From Actinomadura hibisca NBRC 15177 (GTDB lineage: Bacteria; Actinomycetota; Actinomycetes; Streptosporangiales; Streptosporangiaceae): a stretch of DNA of 64,000 nucleotides. The DNA lies in assembly GCF_001552635.1 (NCBI RefSeq), contig NZ_BCRO01000042.1, positions 1 through 64,000 on the forward strand. Reading direction: 5' to 3'. Numbering within the stretch: the stretch's first letter is position 1; every line of letters begins with the position of its first letter. Position numbers and translations under genes: made by a program. Under the pieces are notes generated by a model. That model searched no databases and had not been told where the DNA came from. It worked only from the letters and a program-made list of their open reading frames with translations. Of the stretch, positions 1-7,144 are shown piece after piece.

Positions 1-360
1 GGGCCAGAAGTCTGTCTCAATCAGGAACCTCAGTCGGACCTCAGCCGACGTACGCTTCGCTCTCCAGCCTGTGCACCTCCGCGTAGCTCCGATGTAACAA
101 CTCAGACGTTATGGGCCACCGCGCGCTGGGGGAACGCTCTTAAGCCTCGCTTAGGGAAGGGCTGAGCGAGACTTATTTCGATCATCTTCGGCGCTGGCCA
201 GCGGAGCCGGACAGGGCCTTGTCCTCCTGCGTGACCTCGCCGAGAGAGCTTCCGGTCACGGATCTGCCCGTCGGGGAATACCCTCCGCTGGTCGGATGTC
301 CGGAAAGGTATCTGCGAGGGTGGTCACCCGGATATCGAAGGCCGACAGGTAGGAGAGGGC
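1..360. other. Gene-free left edge, promoter region of the HxlR gene
   Basis: I see no convincing coding frame here. The stretch is less GC-rich than the genes that follow and contains a dyad at 146-170. A purine-rich Shine-Dalgarno (AGGAGAGGGC) sits directly before the ATG at 361. HxlR regulators often have a divergent target gene, but none can be recognised within the visible 360 nt; it could begin outside the window. Confidence 0.6.
146..170. promoter_or_regulatory. Inverted repeat upstream of HxlR gene, possible operator
   Basis: CTCGCTTAG (146-154) and CTGAGCGAG (162-170) are complementary at 8 of 9 positions around a 7-nt spacer. It lies about 190 nt upstream of the HxlR start. HxlR proteins bind as dimers to such dyads, so autoregulation is a reasonable inference, but the distance is long and no -35/-10 pair could be fixed. 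Confidence 0.35.
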
Positions 361-732
361 ATGACGCATCGGCAGCCGCTGCCCGCCGACATGTTCGACG
401 AGCTGTGCCCGTCCTCGCTGTTGCCGTTCCGTTTCGGCGACAAGTGGGCGGCCTTGGTCCTTCGCTGCCTGGAGGGCGGGCCGCGCCGGTTCTCCGAGCT
501 CCGCGTGCCGCTGCACCGCGTCACCCCCAAGGTGCTCACGCAGTCGCTGCGCGGCCTGGAGCGCGACGGTCTCGTCTCGCGCACGGTGCACGCCGACCCC
601 AGAGCGGGAGTGGAGTACGCGCTGACGCCGCTGGGCCGCAGCCTGCTGGAACCGTTGGAGGCCGCGTGCGCATGGGCGGCGGAGCACTGGGACGAGCTGC
701 TCGACGCGCAGGAGCAGCACGCGGCCCCGTGA
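361..732 (+). CDS. HxlR-family winged-helix transcriptional regulator
   Basis: The 123-residue protein has the whole HxlR fold. An N-terminal Cys (residue 16, in LCPSSLLPF) is followed by GDKWAALVLRCLEGGPRRFSEL, the family's GGKW..LILR..L..G..RF.EL block, then the recognition region VTPKVLTQSLRGLERDGLVSR and a wing ending in YALTPLGRSLLEPL. It should act as a cytosolic dimeric DNA-binding protein. The start is fixed by AGGAGAGGGC just before the ATG. The next gene, an exporter, follows closely on the same strand, so co-transcription is possible. The effector is unknown; the cysteine near position 16 is in some relatives a sensor of aldehydes or thiol-reactive compounds. Confidence 0.93.
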   Translation: MTHRQPLPADMFDELCPSSLLPFRFGDKWAALVLRCLEGGPRRFSELRVPLHRVTPKVLTQSLRGLERDGLVSRTVHADPRAGVEYALTPLGRSLLEPLEAACAWAAEHWDELLDAQEQHAAP

Positions 733-847
733 CCGGCCACCGCCGGGGACCGCGTGCCGAGTGGCAGGACGGTGTCACCAGCGCCCGGACACGAGATCTT
801 GCGCTGGGGTGAGGTGGGCTTTGCCGCAACCCGGTGACAGGTCCGGT

Positions 848-2134
848 GTGGAAGGCAGCGGGGACGACGGGCGGGCCGAGCAGATCATGATGCTGGCGTT
901 GCGGCTCGGCGACGAGATGTTCGTGTCGGGGGCGGAGACGCGCACCGTCGAGACGGCGCTGCTGGCGGTGACCGCGCGGCTCGGGCTGCGCGGCCTGGAG
1001 GCCGACATCAGCGCCCGCTCGATCCACCTCCAGTACCGGCCGCCGGGCGGGCCGCCGCTGGTGATGATGCGGGTCACCCGCACCGACGACGGCAAGGACC
1101 TGGACCGGATGGGCCTGGTGCACCGGCTGGTCGAGGAGATCGTGACCGGCCGCACCGACGCGGCGGGCGCGGACCGCGAGCTGGACCGCATCGCGCGCGT
1201 CGCGGGCCGCTGGCCGTGGTGGGTGCGGGTCGCCGGGGGCGCGGTGCTGGCCGCGATGATCTGCCTCCAGGCGGGCGGCACGGCCGCCGGGGCGCTGGTG
1301 TCGGCGCTGCTGCTGGTGCTGGTGGACCGGGGCGGGGTGCTGGTGTCGCGCACCGGGCTGCCCGGCTTCTACCTGGTGATGGCCAAGGCGGCGCTCGCGG
1401 TGGGGATCGGCCTGCTGTTCTTCGCGCTCGGCCTGTCGGGGCAGGCGGTGGCGGGGCTGGTCGCGGCCAACCTGGTGCTGCTGCTGCCGATCCTGTCGGT
1501 GGTGTCGTTGTCGGAGGACGCCATCTCCGGGTTCACGCTGATGGCCGCCGGGCGGATCGTGGAGGTCGCGATGACGCTGGGCGCGCTGTTCGTGGGCGTC
1601 GCCATCGCCGGTTCGCTGGCCCTGGACGCCACCGACTTCGAGCAGGACGCCTACGGCGTGAAGTTCGCGCAACTGCCGCTGGTGGTGGCGCTGGCCGCGG
1701 CGGCGGTGGGCGCGGCGGGCAACACGCTGTTCAACGGCGGCGCGGCACGGCTGCTCCCGGTCGGGGTGGGCGCGGGCCTGCTCACCGGCGCGGTCAACAA
1801 CCTGGCCCGCTCGGGCCTCGGCCTGGCCGCGCCCCTGGCGGTGCTGCTGGCGGCGGCCGTGCTCGGCTGGGCCGCGACGCACGCGGGCCGGCGGCTGCGC
1901 ATCCCGTCCACGGTGCTGGTGATCCCCGGCGTGACCGGCGCGCTCCTGCCCGGCCCCGACGTCTACCTGGCCCTGGTCAAGTACGCCTCGGGCGCGGCGG
2001 GAGCGTCGTCGGCGCTGATGGGCGCCCTCATCACCACCGCCGCGATCGGCGTCGGCGTCGTGCTGGGCAACTTCGTCGGGACCGGGCGGGCCGGCCGCAC
2101 CGCCGCCGCCCGCCTCGGCATGGACGCCCCCTGA
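848..2134 (+). CDS. ThrE-family threonine/serine exporter
   Basis: The N-terminal cytoplasmic domain carries LALRLGDEMFVSGAETRTVETALLAV and a VTR motif, typical of the ThrE (DUF1212) domain. It is followed by about ten hydrophobic segments covering both the ThrE and ThrE_2 (DUF3815) halves, so this is the fused single-chain form. Known members export threonine/serine or small peptides by proton antiport across the inner membrane; the substrate here cannot be read from sequence. The start is uncertain: GTG 848 is chosen, ATG 761 would add 29 unconserved residues, and TTG 821 has the better Shine-Dalgarno (GGTGAGG). The stop codon is part of a hairpin shared with the convergent kinase gene. Confidence 0.88.
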   Translation: MEGSGDDGRAEQIMMLALRLGDEMFVSGAETRTVETALLAVTARLGLRGLEADISARSIHLQYRPPGGPPLVMMRVTRTDDGKDLDRMGLVHRLVEEIVTGRTDAAGADRELDRIARVAGRWPWWVRVAGGAVLAAMICLQAGGTAAGALVSALLLVLVDRGGVLVSRTGLPGFYLVMAKAALAVGIGLLFFALGLSGQAVAGLVAANLVLLLPILSVVSLSEDAISGFTLMAAGRIVEVAMTLGALFVGVAIAGSLALDATDFEQDAYGVKFAQLPLVVALAAAAVGAAGNTLFNGGAARLLPVGVGAGLLTGAVNNLARSGLGLAAPLAVLLAAAVLGWAATHAGRRLRIPSTVLVIPGVTGALLPGPDVYLALVKYASGAAGASSALMGALITTAAIGVGVVLGNFVGTGRAGRTAAARLGMDAP

Positions 2135-2158
2135 CCGTCGTCCGGCGGGTGACGGTCA
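2132..2158. terminator. Hairpin spanning both stop codons of convergent genes
   Basis: TGACCGTC (2132-2139) pairs with GACGGTCA (2151-2158). The left arm begins with the TGA stop of the exporter gene and the right arm ends with the complement of the kinase gene's TGA stop. It is short and lacks a T-run, but its position between converging genes fits a compact bidirectional terminator. Confidence 0.5.
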
Positions 2159-3499
2159 GGCCCGGGAGGGACGGCGGCCCACCAGGCGGCGCGAACGGCG
2201 GCGCGCCGGGGGCAACCACTTGGTGCGGAACCACAACTGGATCTGCGCCCCGCCCAGAACCGAACGGTGGATGCGCAGATGGCCCCCCGTGGCCTCGGCC
2301 GCGCGCCGCGCGATGTCCAGCCCCAGGCCCGTGGAGCCGCCGCCACTGCGACCCCGCTGGAGCGCCGCGTCCGGATCGGCGATCCCGGGGCCCGCGTCCG
2401 CGACCAGGATGCCCGTCACGCCCTGCCCCTGGTGCAGGGTCACGGCGAAGTCGGTGCCGTCGGGGGTGTGGCGGAACACGTTGCCCAGCAGCGCGTCCAC
2501 GGCGGCGGCCAGCTCGGTGGCGGGGATCGGCAGCGGCGCCGCCTGCTCGGCCCCGATCAGCTCGCACCCCCGCCCCTCGTCCTCGGCCAGCACCGACCAG
2601 AACGCCACCCGGTCCCGCAGGACCTTGGCCGCGTCGCAACTCCCCCGGCCCGCGGGCTTGCGGGCCGTCCGGATGATCAGGTCCACCTCGTGCTCGATGC
2701 GGTCCACCGCCTGCCGCGTCTGGTCGGCCACCGGGCCCTCACCGAGCGCCTCGGCGTTCAGCCGCAACGCCGCCAGCGGCGTGCGCAACCGGTGCGACAG
2801 GTCGGCGGCCATCTCCCGCTCGGCCGCCAGCAGCTGCACCACGTGGTCGGCCATCGCGTTGAACGCCGCCCCCGCCTCCACCAGCTCGGGCGGCCCGTCC
2901 GGCTCGATGCGCGCGCCGAGGTCGCCCTCGCCGAACGCCGCCGCGGTCTCGGCCAGCCGCCGGGTCGACCGGATCATGCGCGCGCCCAGCCGGTCGGCGA
3001 CCGCCACCGACCCCGCCACCAGCGCCGCCGCCACCGCCGTCATCACCAGCCACGCCTTCCACACCCCGCGCGACAGGTCGGCCGCCGGAAGGTGCACCTC
3101 CACCACCGCCGTCTGCCCGCCCTCCAGCGCCACCGGCTGGAGCAGCGCGTAGCCCCCGGGGACGCGCGCGGTGTGCGAACGGCCGCGCCGGGCCGCCTCG
3201 CCGAGCTGGGCGGGCCGCGCCCGCGACCCGTTGGCGTCCCGGGGCACGTCGGTGCCGTCGGGCAGGTGCACCGCCATCCGGTGCGCCGCCCCGGCCTGGG
3301 TGGTGGCCACCGCACGCTCCAGCGCGGCCGGATCGTCGGTCACCACCAGCACCGGCCCGAGCGCGCTGGCCTGGCGCTCGGCGGCCGAGATCGCGCGGTC
3401 CCGCGCGATCTCCCGGACGGTCAGCGCCAGCGGGATCAGGAACGCCAGCGCCACCATCGACGTCACCGCCAGCGACACCAGCACCAGCGTCCGCCTCAT
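2156..3499 (-). CDS. Membrane sensor histidine kinase of an OmpR-type pair
   Basis: A 447-residue kinase partnered with the regulator gene just upstream. TM1 lies near residues 5-27, a variable extracytoplasmic sensor covers about 30-145, and TM2 about 147-168. A HAMP region follows, then the H-box DLSHRLRTPLAAL with the phospho-accepting His near 236. The N-box (LLGNVFRHTP), G1 (DAGPGIADP) and G2 (STGLGLDIARR) complete a HisKA/HATPase_c catalytic core. Its ATG overlaps the regulator's TGA (ATGA), so translation is coupled; a longer upstream reading would only overlay the regulator gene. The signal sensed is not evident. Confidence 0.95.
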   Translation of the reverse strand: MRRTLVLVSLAVTSMVALAFLIPLALTVREIARDRAISAAERQASALGPVLVVTDDPAALERAVATTQAGAAHRMAVHLPDGTDVPRDANGSRARPAQLGEAARRGRSHTARVPGGYALLQPVALEGGQTAVVEVHLPAADLSRGVWKAWLVMTAVAAALVAGSVAVADRLGARMIRSTRRLAETAAAFGEGDLGARIEPDGPPELVEAGAAFNAMADHVVQLLAAEREMAADLSHRLRTPLAALRLNAEALGEGPVADQTRQAVDRIEHEVDLIIRTARKPAGRGSCDAAKVLRDRVAFWSVLAEDEGRGCELIGAEQAAPLPIPATELAAAVDALLGNVFRHTPDGTDFAVTLHQGQGVTGILVADAGPGIADPDAALQRGRSGGGSTGLGLDIARRAAEATGGHLRIHRSVLGGAQIQLWFRTKWLPPARRRSRRLVGRRPSRA

Positions 3500-4176
3500 G
3501 GGCCCGGATCCGCCAGCCGCACGCCCACCCCGCGCACCGTGTGCAGGTAGCGGGGCTCGGCCGCGGTCTCGCCCAGCTTGCGGCGCAACCACGACAGGTG
3601 CACGTCGATGGTCTGGTCGTCGCCGTACGCCTGCCGCCACACCTCCGCCAGCAGCTCGCGCCGCGCCACCACCCGGCCCGGCCGCGCCGCCAGGTAGGCC
3701 AGCAGGTCGAACTCGCGCCGGGTCAGCTCCAGCGGCGCGCCGTCCAGCGCCGCCTCGCGCCGGTCCAGGTCGATGTGCAGGCCGCCGACGCGCAGCTCGG
3801 CGGCCGGGCCCGAACGCGACGAGCGGCGCAGCACCGCCGCGAGCCGGGCGCTGAGATGCTCGGCCGAGAACGGCTTGATGAGGTAGTCGTCGGCCCCGGC
3901 GTTCAGCAGCCGCACGATCTCCGGCTCGTCGTCGCGCGCCGTCGCGATGATGACCGGCACGTCCGACACCCCGCGCACCATCTTCAGCACCTCGCCGCCG
4001 TCCAGGTCGGGCAGCCCGAGATCGAGGATCACCACGTCGGGCGGGGCCTGGGTCACCTCGCGCAGCGCGTCCATCGCCGTCCCGACACTGCGCACCACGT
4101 GCGAGCGCGCCGACAGCTCGCGGATCAAGGCGGTACGGACGTTGGCGTCGTCCTCCACCACCAGAACACTCGCCAT
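3496..4176 (-). CDS. OmpR/PhoB-family response regulator
   Basis: 226 residues. The receiver domain has the acidic pocket EDD (8-10), phospho-acceptor Asp52 in VILDLGLPDLDG and the conserved Lys101 in DYLIKPF. The C-terminal winged helix carries TRREFDLLAYLAARPGRVV and ends with VHLSWLRRKL...VRGVGVRL, typical of OmpR-type DNA binding. It forms an operon with the overlapping kinase gene. No Shine-Dalgarno is visible, but a TAGGTT hexamer ends 7 nt before the ATG, so the mRNA is probably leaderless. Targets are unknown; the divergent small exported-protein gene 27 bp away is an obvious candidate. Confidence 0.96.
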   Translation of the reverse strand: MASVLVVEDDANVRTALIRELSARSHVVRSVGTAMDALREVTQAPPDVVILDLGLPDLDGGEVLKMVRGVSDVPVIIATARDDEPEIVRLLNAGADDYLIKPFSAEHLSARLAAVLRRSSRSGPAAELRVGGLHIDLDRREAALDGAPLELTRREFDLLAYLAARPGRVVARRELLAEVWRQAYGDDQTIDVHLSWLRRKLGETAAEPRYLHTVRGVGVRLADPGP

Positions 4177-4182
4177 GCCCGC

Positions 4183-4188
4183 AACCTA
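4183..4188 (-). promoter_or_regulatory. -10 hexamer TAGGTT for response regulator (leaderless)
   Basis: On the minus strand TAGGTT is followed by 6 nt and then the ATG at 4176, leaving no room for a leader. It lies in the 27-bp gap shared with the divergent gene at 4204. No clear -35 was found. Confidence 0.45.
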
Positions 4189-4203
4189 TGCCACCATGTG
4201 CTG

Positions 4204-4704
4204 ATGCGTCGCGCGATGTCGTATGTTGCGCCGTGGGCAGTGGTCACCGCGCTCGCCGTGACGCTGTCGTGGCTCGGTGTGCGCGACGTCGTGCGCACGG
4301 CGGTGTCGGACCGTTCCGCGCCCGTCCCGGTGACCGGACCCGTGACGCACGCGAGCCCGACGGTGCGGCCGATGACCAGCCCCTCGCGCGGGGAGCAGTC
4401 CGCCGAGACCCCGAAGCCACCGGCGAAGCCGTCCGCCAAGCCGTCCACGAAGACGCCTGCCGCCGCGCCCAGCGTCGATCTGGGCGACGTGCGCAGCTAC
4501 GCGACCCGGGGCGGGCGCGCCGCGCTGGCGCTGGCCCCGGGCAAGGTGGTGCTGGTGTCGGCGACGCCCGAGCCGGGGTTCGAGACGCGGGTGTCGGAGG
4601 CCGAGGGCTGGTTGCGGCTCGACTTCATCGGCGGGAAGGGCACGTCGTCGGTGATCGCGACCTGGTACCGGCAGAAGCCGGTCGTGCGGACCTACGAGTA
4701 CTAG
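4204..4704 (+). CDS. Hypothetical membrane-anchored or exported protein
   Basis: 166 residues with no recognised family. A hydrophobic segment at about residues 7-25 looks like a signal anchor. It is followed by a Ser/Thr/Pro/Lys-rich linker (about 60-95, containing PKPPAKPSAKPSTK) of the kind that spans peptidoglycan in actinobacteria, then a C-terminal domain of about 70 residues with several beta-strand-like stretches and no cysteines. The most likely topology is a single N-terminal anchor with the domain outside. It is divergent from the two-component genes. Its stop codon overlaps the stop of the opposite-strand oxidoreductase gene (TAG at 4702-4704 against 4701-4703). Confidence 0.75.
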   Translation: MRRAMSYVAPWAVVTALAVTLSWLGVRDVVRTAVSDRSAPVPVTGPVTHASPTVRPMTSPSRGEQSAETPKPPAKPSAKPSTKTPAAAPSVDLGDVRSYATRGGRAALALAPGKVVLVSATPEPGFETRVSEAEGWLRLDFIGGKGTSSVIATWYRQKPVVRTYEY

Positions 4705-5543
4705 GCGAGGCCGTAGTCGGTGGCGAACGCGGCGAGGCGGTCGGCTGCCTCGCGGGTGCGCGTCCACGGCCGCACGATCAGGCGGTCCACGCCGAGCCGC
4801 TCCCATTCGGCGACCTCGTCGGGGCCCGACAGCTCGTAGGCGTGCACGGTGATCTCGAACGGGTCGTCGGCGCGCCCGGCCTCCTTGCGGAGGGCGTGCA
4901 GCCGTTCCAGTTGCGGGGCGGCGCGTTCGAGGGTCTGCGGCATGCTGATCCAGCCGTCGCAGAGGGACGCGGCGCGGCGCAGGGCGGCCCTGGACTCGCC
5001 GCCCGCCACGATCGGCAGCCGCGCCTGGACGGGTTTGGGCTCGAAGGCGACCTCGGGGAAGTCGAAGAACTCGCCGTGGTGCTCGACGGCGGGTTCGGTC
5101 CACAGGCGGCGCGAGACGGCGATGGCCTCGTCCAGGCGGCGGCCCCGCGTCGCGAAGTCCACCCCGGCGGCCAGCCATTCGCCCTCGTACCAGCCCGCGC
5201 CGACGCCGACGATCGTGCGCCCGCCGGAGATCTGGTCCAGGGTCGCGAACGCGCGCGCGGCCACGAACGGGTGCCGCAGCCCGTACAGGTAGACGGCGGT
5301 GCCGAGCCTGACCCGTTCGGTGACGGCGGCGAGCGCGCACAGGTAGGCGGGCGCGTCGAACAGCGGGGTCTGCGGCCGGATGCCGGGTTCCTCGGTGCCG
5401 GGGTAGCGGGCGGTGGACAGGTCGGTGGCGAACACCAGGTGCTCGGGCAGCCACACCGACTCGAAGCCGAGCCGGTCGGCGGCGACCGCCAGGTCCGTCC
5501 AGACGGCCGGGTGCACCAGGCCGAGCGGCACTCCGAACTTCAC
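4701..5543 (-). CDS. LLM-class (luciferase-like) F420-dependent oxidoreductase
   Basis: 280 residues, one TIM-barrel domain of the luciferase-like monooxygenase superfamily. Family marks include FGVPLGL at strand 1, LGFESVWLPEHLVF, LGTAVYLYGLRHPFVAARAFATLDQISGGR and VGVGAGWYEGEW. Most actinobacterial relatives use deazaflavin F420 for two-electron reduction or oxidation of hydrophobic substrates, though FMN use cannot be excluded. The GTG start is preceded by AAGGGAGGA and overlaps the stop of the hydantoinase-B gene (GTGA), so it is the last gene of the five-gene operon starting at 11341. The first of four such enzymes in 24 kb. Confidence 0.93.
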   Translation of the reverse strand: MKFGVPLGLVHPAVWTDLAVAADRLGFESVWLPEHLVFATDLSTARYPGTEEPGIRPQTPLFDAPAYLCALAAVTERVRLGTAVYLYGLRHPFVAARAFATLDQISGGRTIVGVGAGWYEGEWLAAGVDFATRGRRLDEAIAVSRRLWTEPAVEHHGEFFDFPEVAFEPKPVQARLPIVAGGESRAALRRAASLCDGWISMPQTLERAAPQLERLHALRKEAGRADDPFEITVHAYELSGPDEVAEWERLGVDRLIVRPWTRTREAADRLAAFATDYGLA

Positions 5544-7144
5544 GCGGTCCTCCCTTCGGCGCGGTCGCGCCGGACGGCGGCGGGGTCGCGGTCGGCGGGG
5601 TCGCCGTAGCCCCCGCCGCCGGAGGTCTCCACCACCAGGGCCTCGCCGACGGCGAGGGGCTGGCGGGTGGCCTTGGAGCCGAGCGGTTCGCGGGTGCCGT
5701 CGGCGCGTTGGCGGTGGTAGCCGCCCGCGCGGCCGGGGGCTCCTCCGGCGGCGCCGGGCGGGGGCCGGTGCAGGCGGTCGCCGCGGGTGTCGACGCGGGC
5801 GTCCTCCAGCATGCGGATGACGGTGCGGGTGCCGAGGCCGCCCCGGTGGCGGCCCGCCCCGCCGGAGCCGGGGATGAGGGCGACCTCCTCGACGCGGACG
5901 GGCAGGCGCGCCTCGATGGGCTCGGCCTGGGGGATGATGTTGCGGCCGCCGCCGAACAGCGCGCCGGTGGCGTCCGCGCCGTCGTGGTCGGCGCGGGCCC
6001 CGGTGCCGCCGAGGTCGAACGACATGTGCAGCCAGGGCCGCCGCGCGCCGCTGATGCTGAACGCCTGGAGGATGCCGGACGCGGCCACGCCGCCGCCCGC
6101 CTCGGTGAGGGCGGCGAAGATGGCCTCCTCCGCCGCCGCGACCGTGCCGAACCGGCCGCCGCCGGGGAACGGCGGGGTGCAGTGCACGAGCGTGCCGGGC
6201 GGCATCCGCACCTCCACCGGCGCGAAGCAGCCCTCGTTCATGGGCAGGTCGGGGTCCACGAAACACCGTACGGCGTACATGACGCCGCCGTGGGTCTGGG
6301 AGAAGCCGGAGTTGACGGGCAGCGGGACCTGCTCGTCGGTGCCGTCGAAGTCCACCACGAGCGCGCCCGCGCCGTCGGCGGTGACGGCGACGCGCACGGT
6401 GTGGCCGTCGTCGAGGGTGTACTCGCCGCGGTGGGTCCCGGCGGGCAGCGCGGCGAGGCCCGCGCGCATGCGCCGCTCGGTGTGGGCGAGGTAGCCCGCG
6501 ACGCCGCGGGCGAGGCCCGCGGGGGTGTGCTCGGCGATGATCTCTTCGAGGCGGCGGGCGGCGACGTTGGCCCCGGCGATGAGGGCGCGCAGGTCGCCCA
6601 CGAGCTTGTCGGGGGTGCGGCTGTTGGCGGCCAGCACCCGTACGAGGTCGTCCACGAGCCCGGCGGCGGTGGCGACGCGGACCGGCGGGAGCTGGAGCCC
6701 TTCGAGGTAGACGTCGGTGGCGTCGGAGGCCATGCCGCCCGCCGACAGGCCGGACAGGTCGGCGACGTGGATCAGCGTGCCGGTGAAGTAGGCAGGCGCG
6801 CCGTCCACGAACACGGGCCGGAACACCAGCAGGTCGTTGGCGTGGATGCCGCCCTGGTAGACGTCGTTGAGCACGAACACGTCGCCGGGGCGCATCGCGG
6901 CGGCGGGATGGGCCTTCAAGACGTGCGGCAGCGCGCTGCGGAGGCTGGCGCACTGGATGAGCGCGGTGGACAGAGAGTGCGCGACGAGGCGGCCGTCGGC
7001 GTCCAGGATCGCGGCGGCGGCGTCGGCGCCCTCCACGATGAAGGTGGAGTAGGCCGAGCGCACCACGACGATGCTGGCCTCCTCGGCGGCCACGCACAGC
7101 GCGTTGCGGAGGATCTCGGCGGTCAGGTCGTTTTCTGGGGCCAT
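5540..7144 (-). CDS. Hydantoinase B/oxoprolinase family protein (HyuB-like)
   Basis: 534 residues, the usual length for the HyuB subunit. Recognisable blocks are LRNALCVAAEEASIVVVRSAYSTFI near the N-terminus, GDVFVLNDVYQGGIHANDLL, the NSGFSQTHGGVMYAVRCF region and the glycine-rich C-terminal TSGGGGYGDP. The family pairs with HyuA in ATP-dependent opening of 5-oxoproline or hydantoin rings, or in acetone/acetophenone carboxylation. Its ATG lies inside the end of the hyuA-like gene (22-nt overlap), so a stoichiometric heteromer is expected. The exact substrate is unknown; flanking acyl-CoA dehydrogenases suggest a catabolic ketone or lactam-like intermediate. Confidence 0.93.
   Translation of the reverse strand: MAPENDLTAEILRNALCVAAEEASIVVVRSAYSTFIVEGADAAAAILDADGRLVAHSLSTALIQCASLRSALPHVLKAHPAAAMRPGDVFVLNDVYQGGIHANDLLVFRPVFVDGAPAYFTGTLIHVADLSGLSAGGMASDATDVYLEGLQLPPVRVATAAGLVDDLVRVLAANSRTPDKLVGDLRALIAGANVAARRLEEIIAEHTPAGLARGVAGYLAHTERRMRAGLAALPAGTHRGEYTLDDGHTVRVAVTADGAGALVVDFDGTDEQVPLPVNSGFSQTHGGVMYAVRCFVDPDLPMNEGCFAPVEVRMPPGTLVHCTPPFPGGGRFGTVAAAEEAIFAALTEAGGGVAASGILQAFSISGARRPWLHMSFDLGGTGARADHDGADATGALFGGGRNIIPQAEPIEARLPVRVEEVALIPGSGGAGRHRGGLGTRTVIRMLEDARVDTRGDRLHRPPPGAAGGAPGRAGGYHRQRADGTREPLGSKATRQPLAVGEALVVETSGGGGYGDPADRDPAAVRRDRAEGRTA

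Noticed and set aside
536..2676. Long open frames on the wrong strand or frame over the exporter gene
   Set aside because: They are Arg/Gly/Ala/His-rich shadows typical of high-GC DNA. Similar long shadow frames were discarded opposite nearly every gene in the window.
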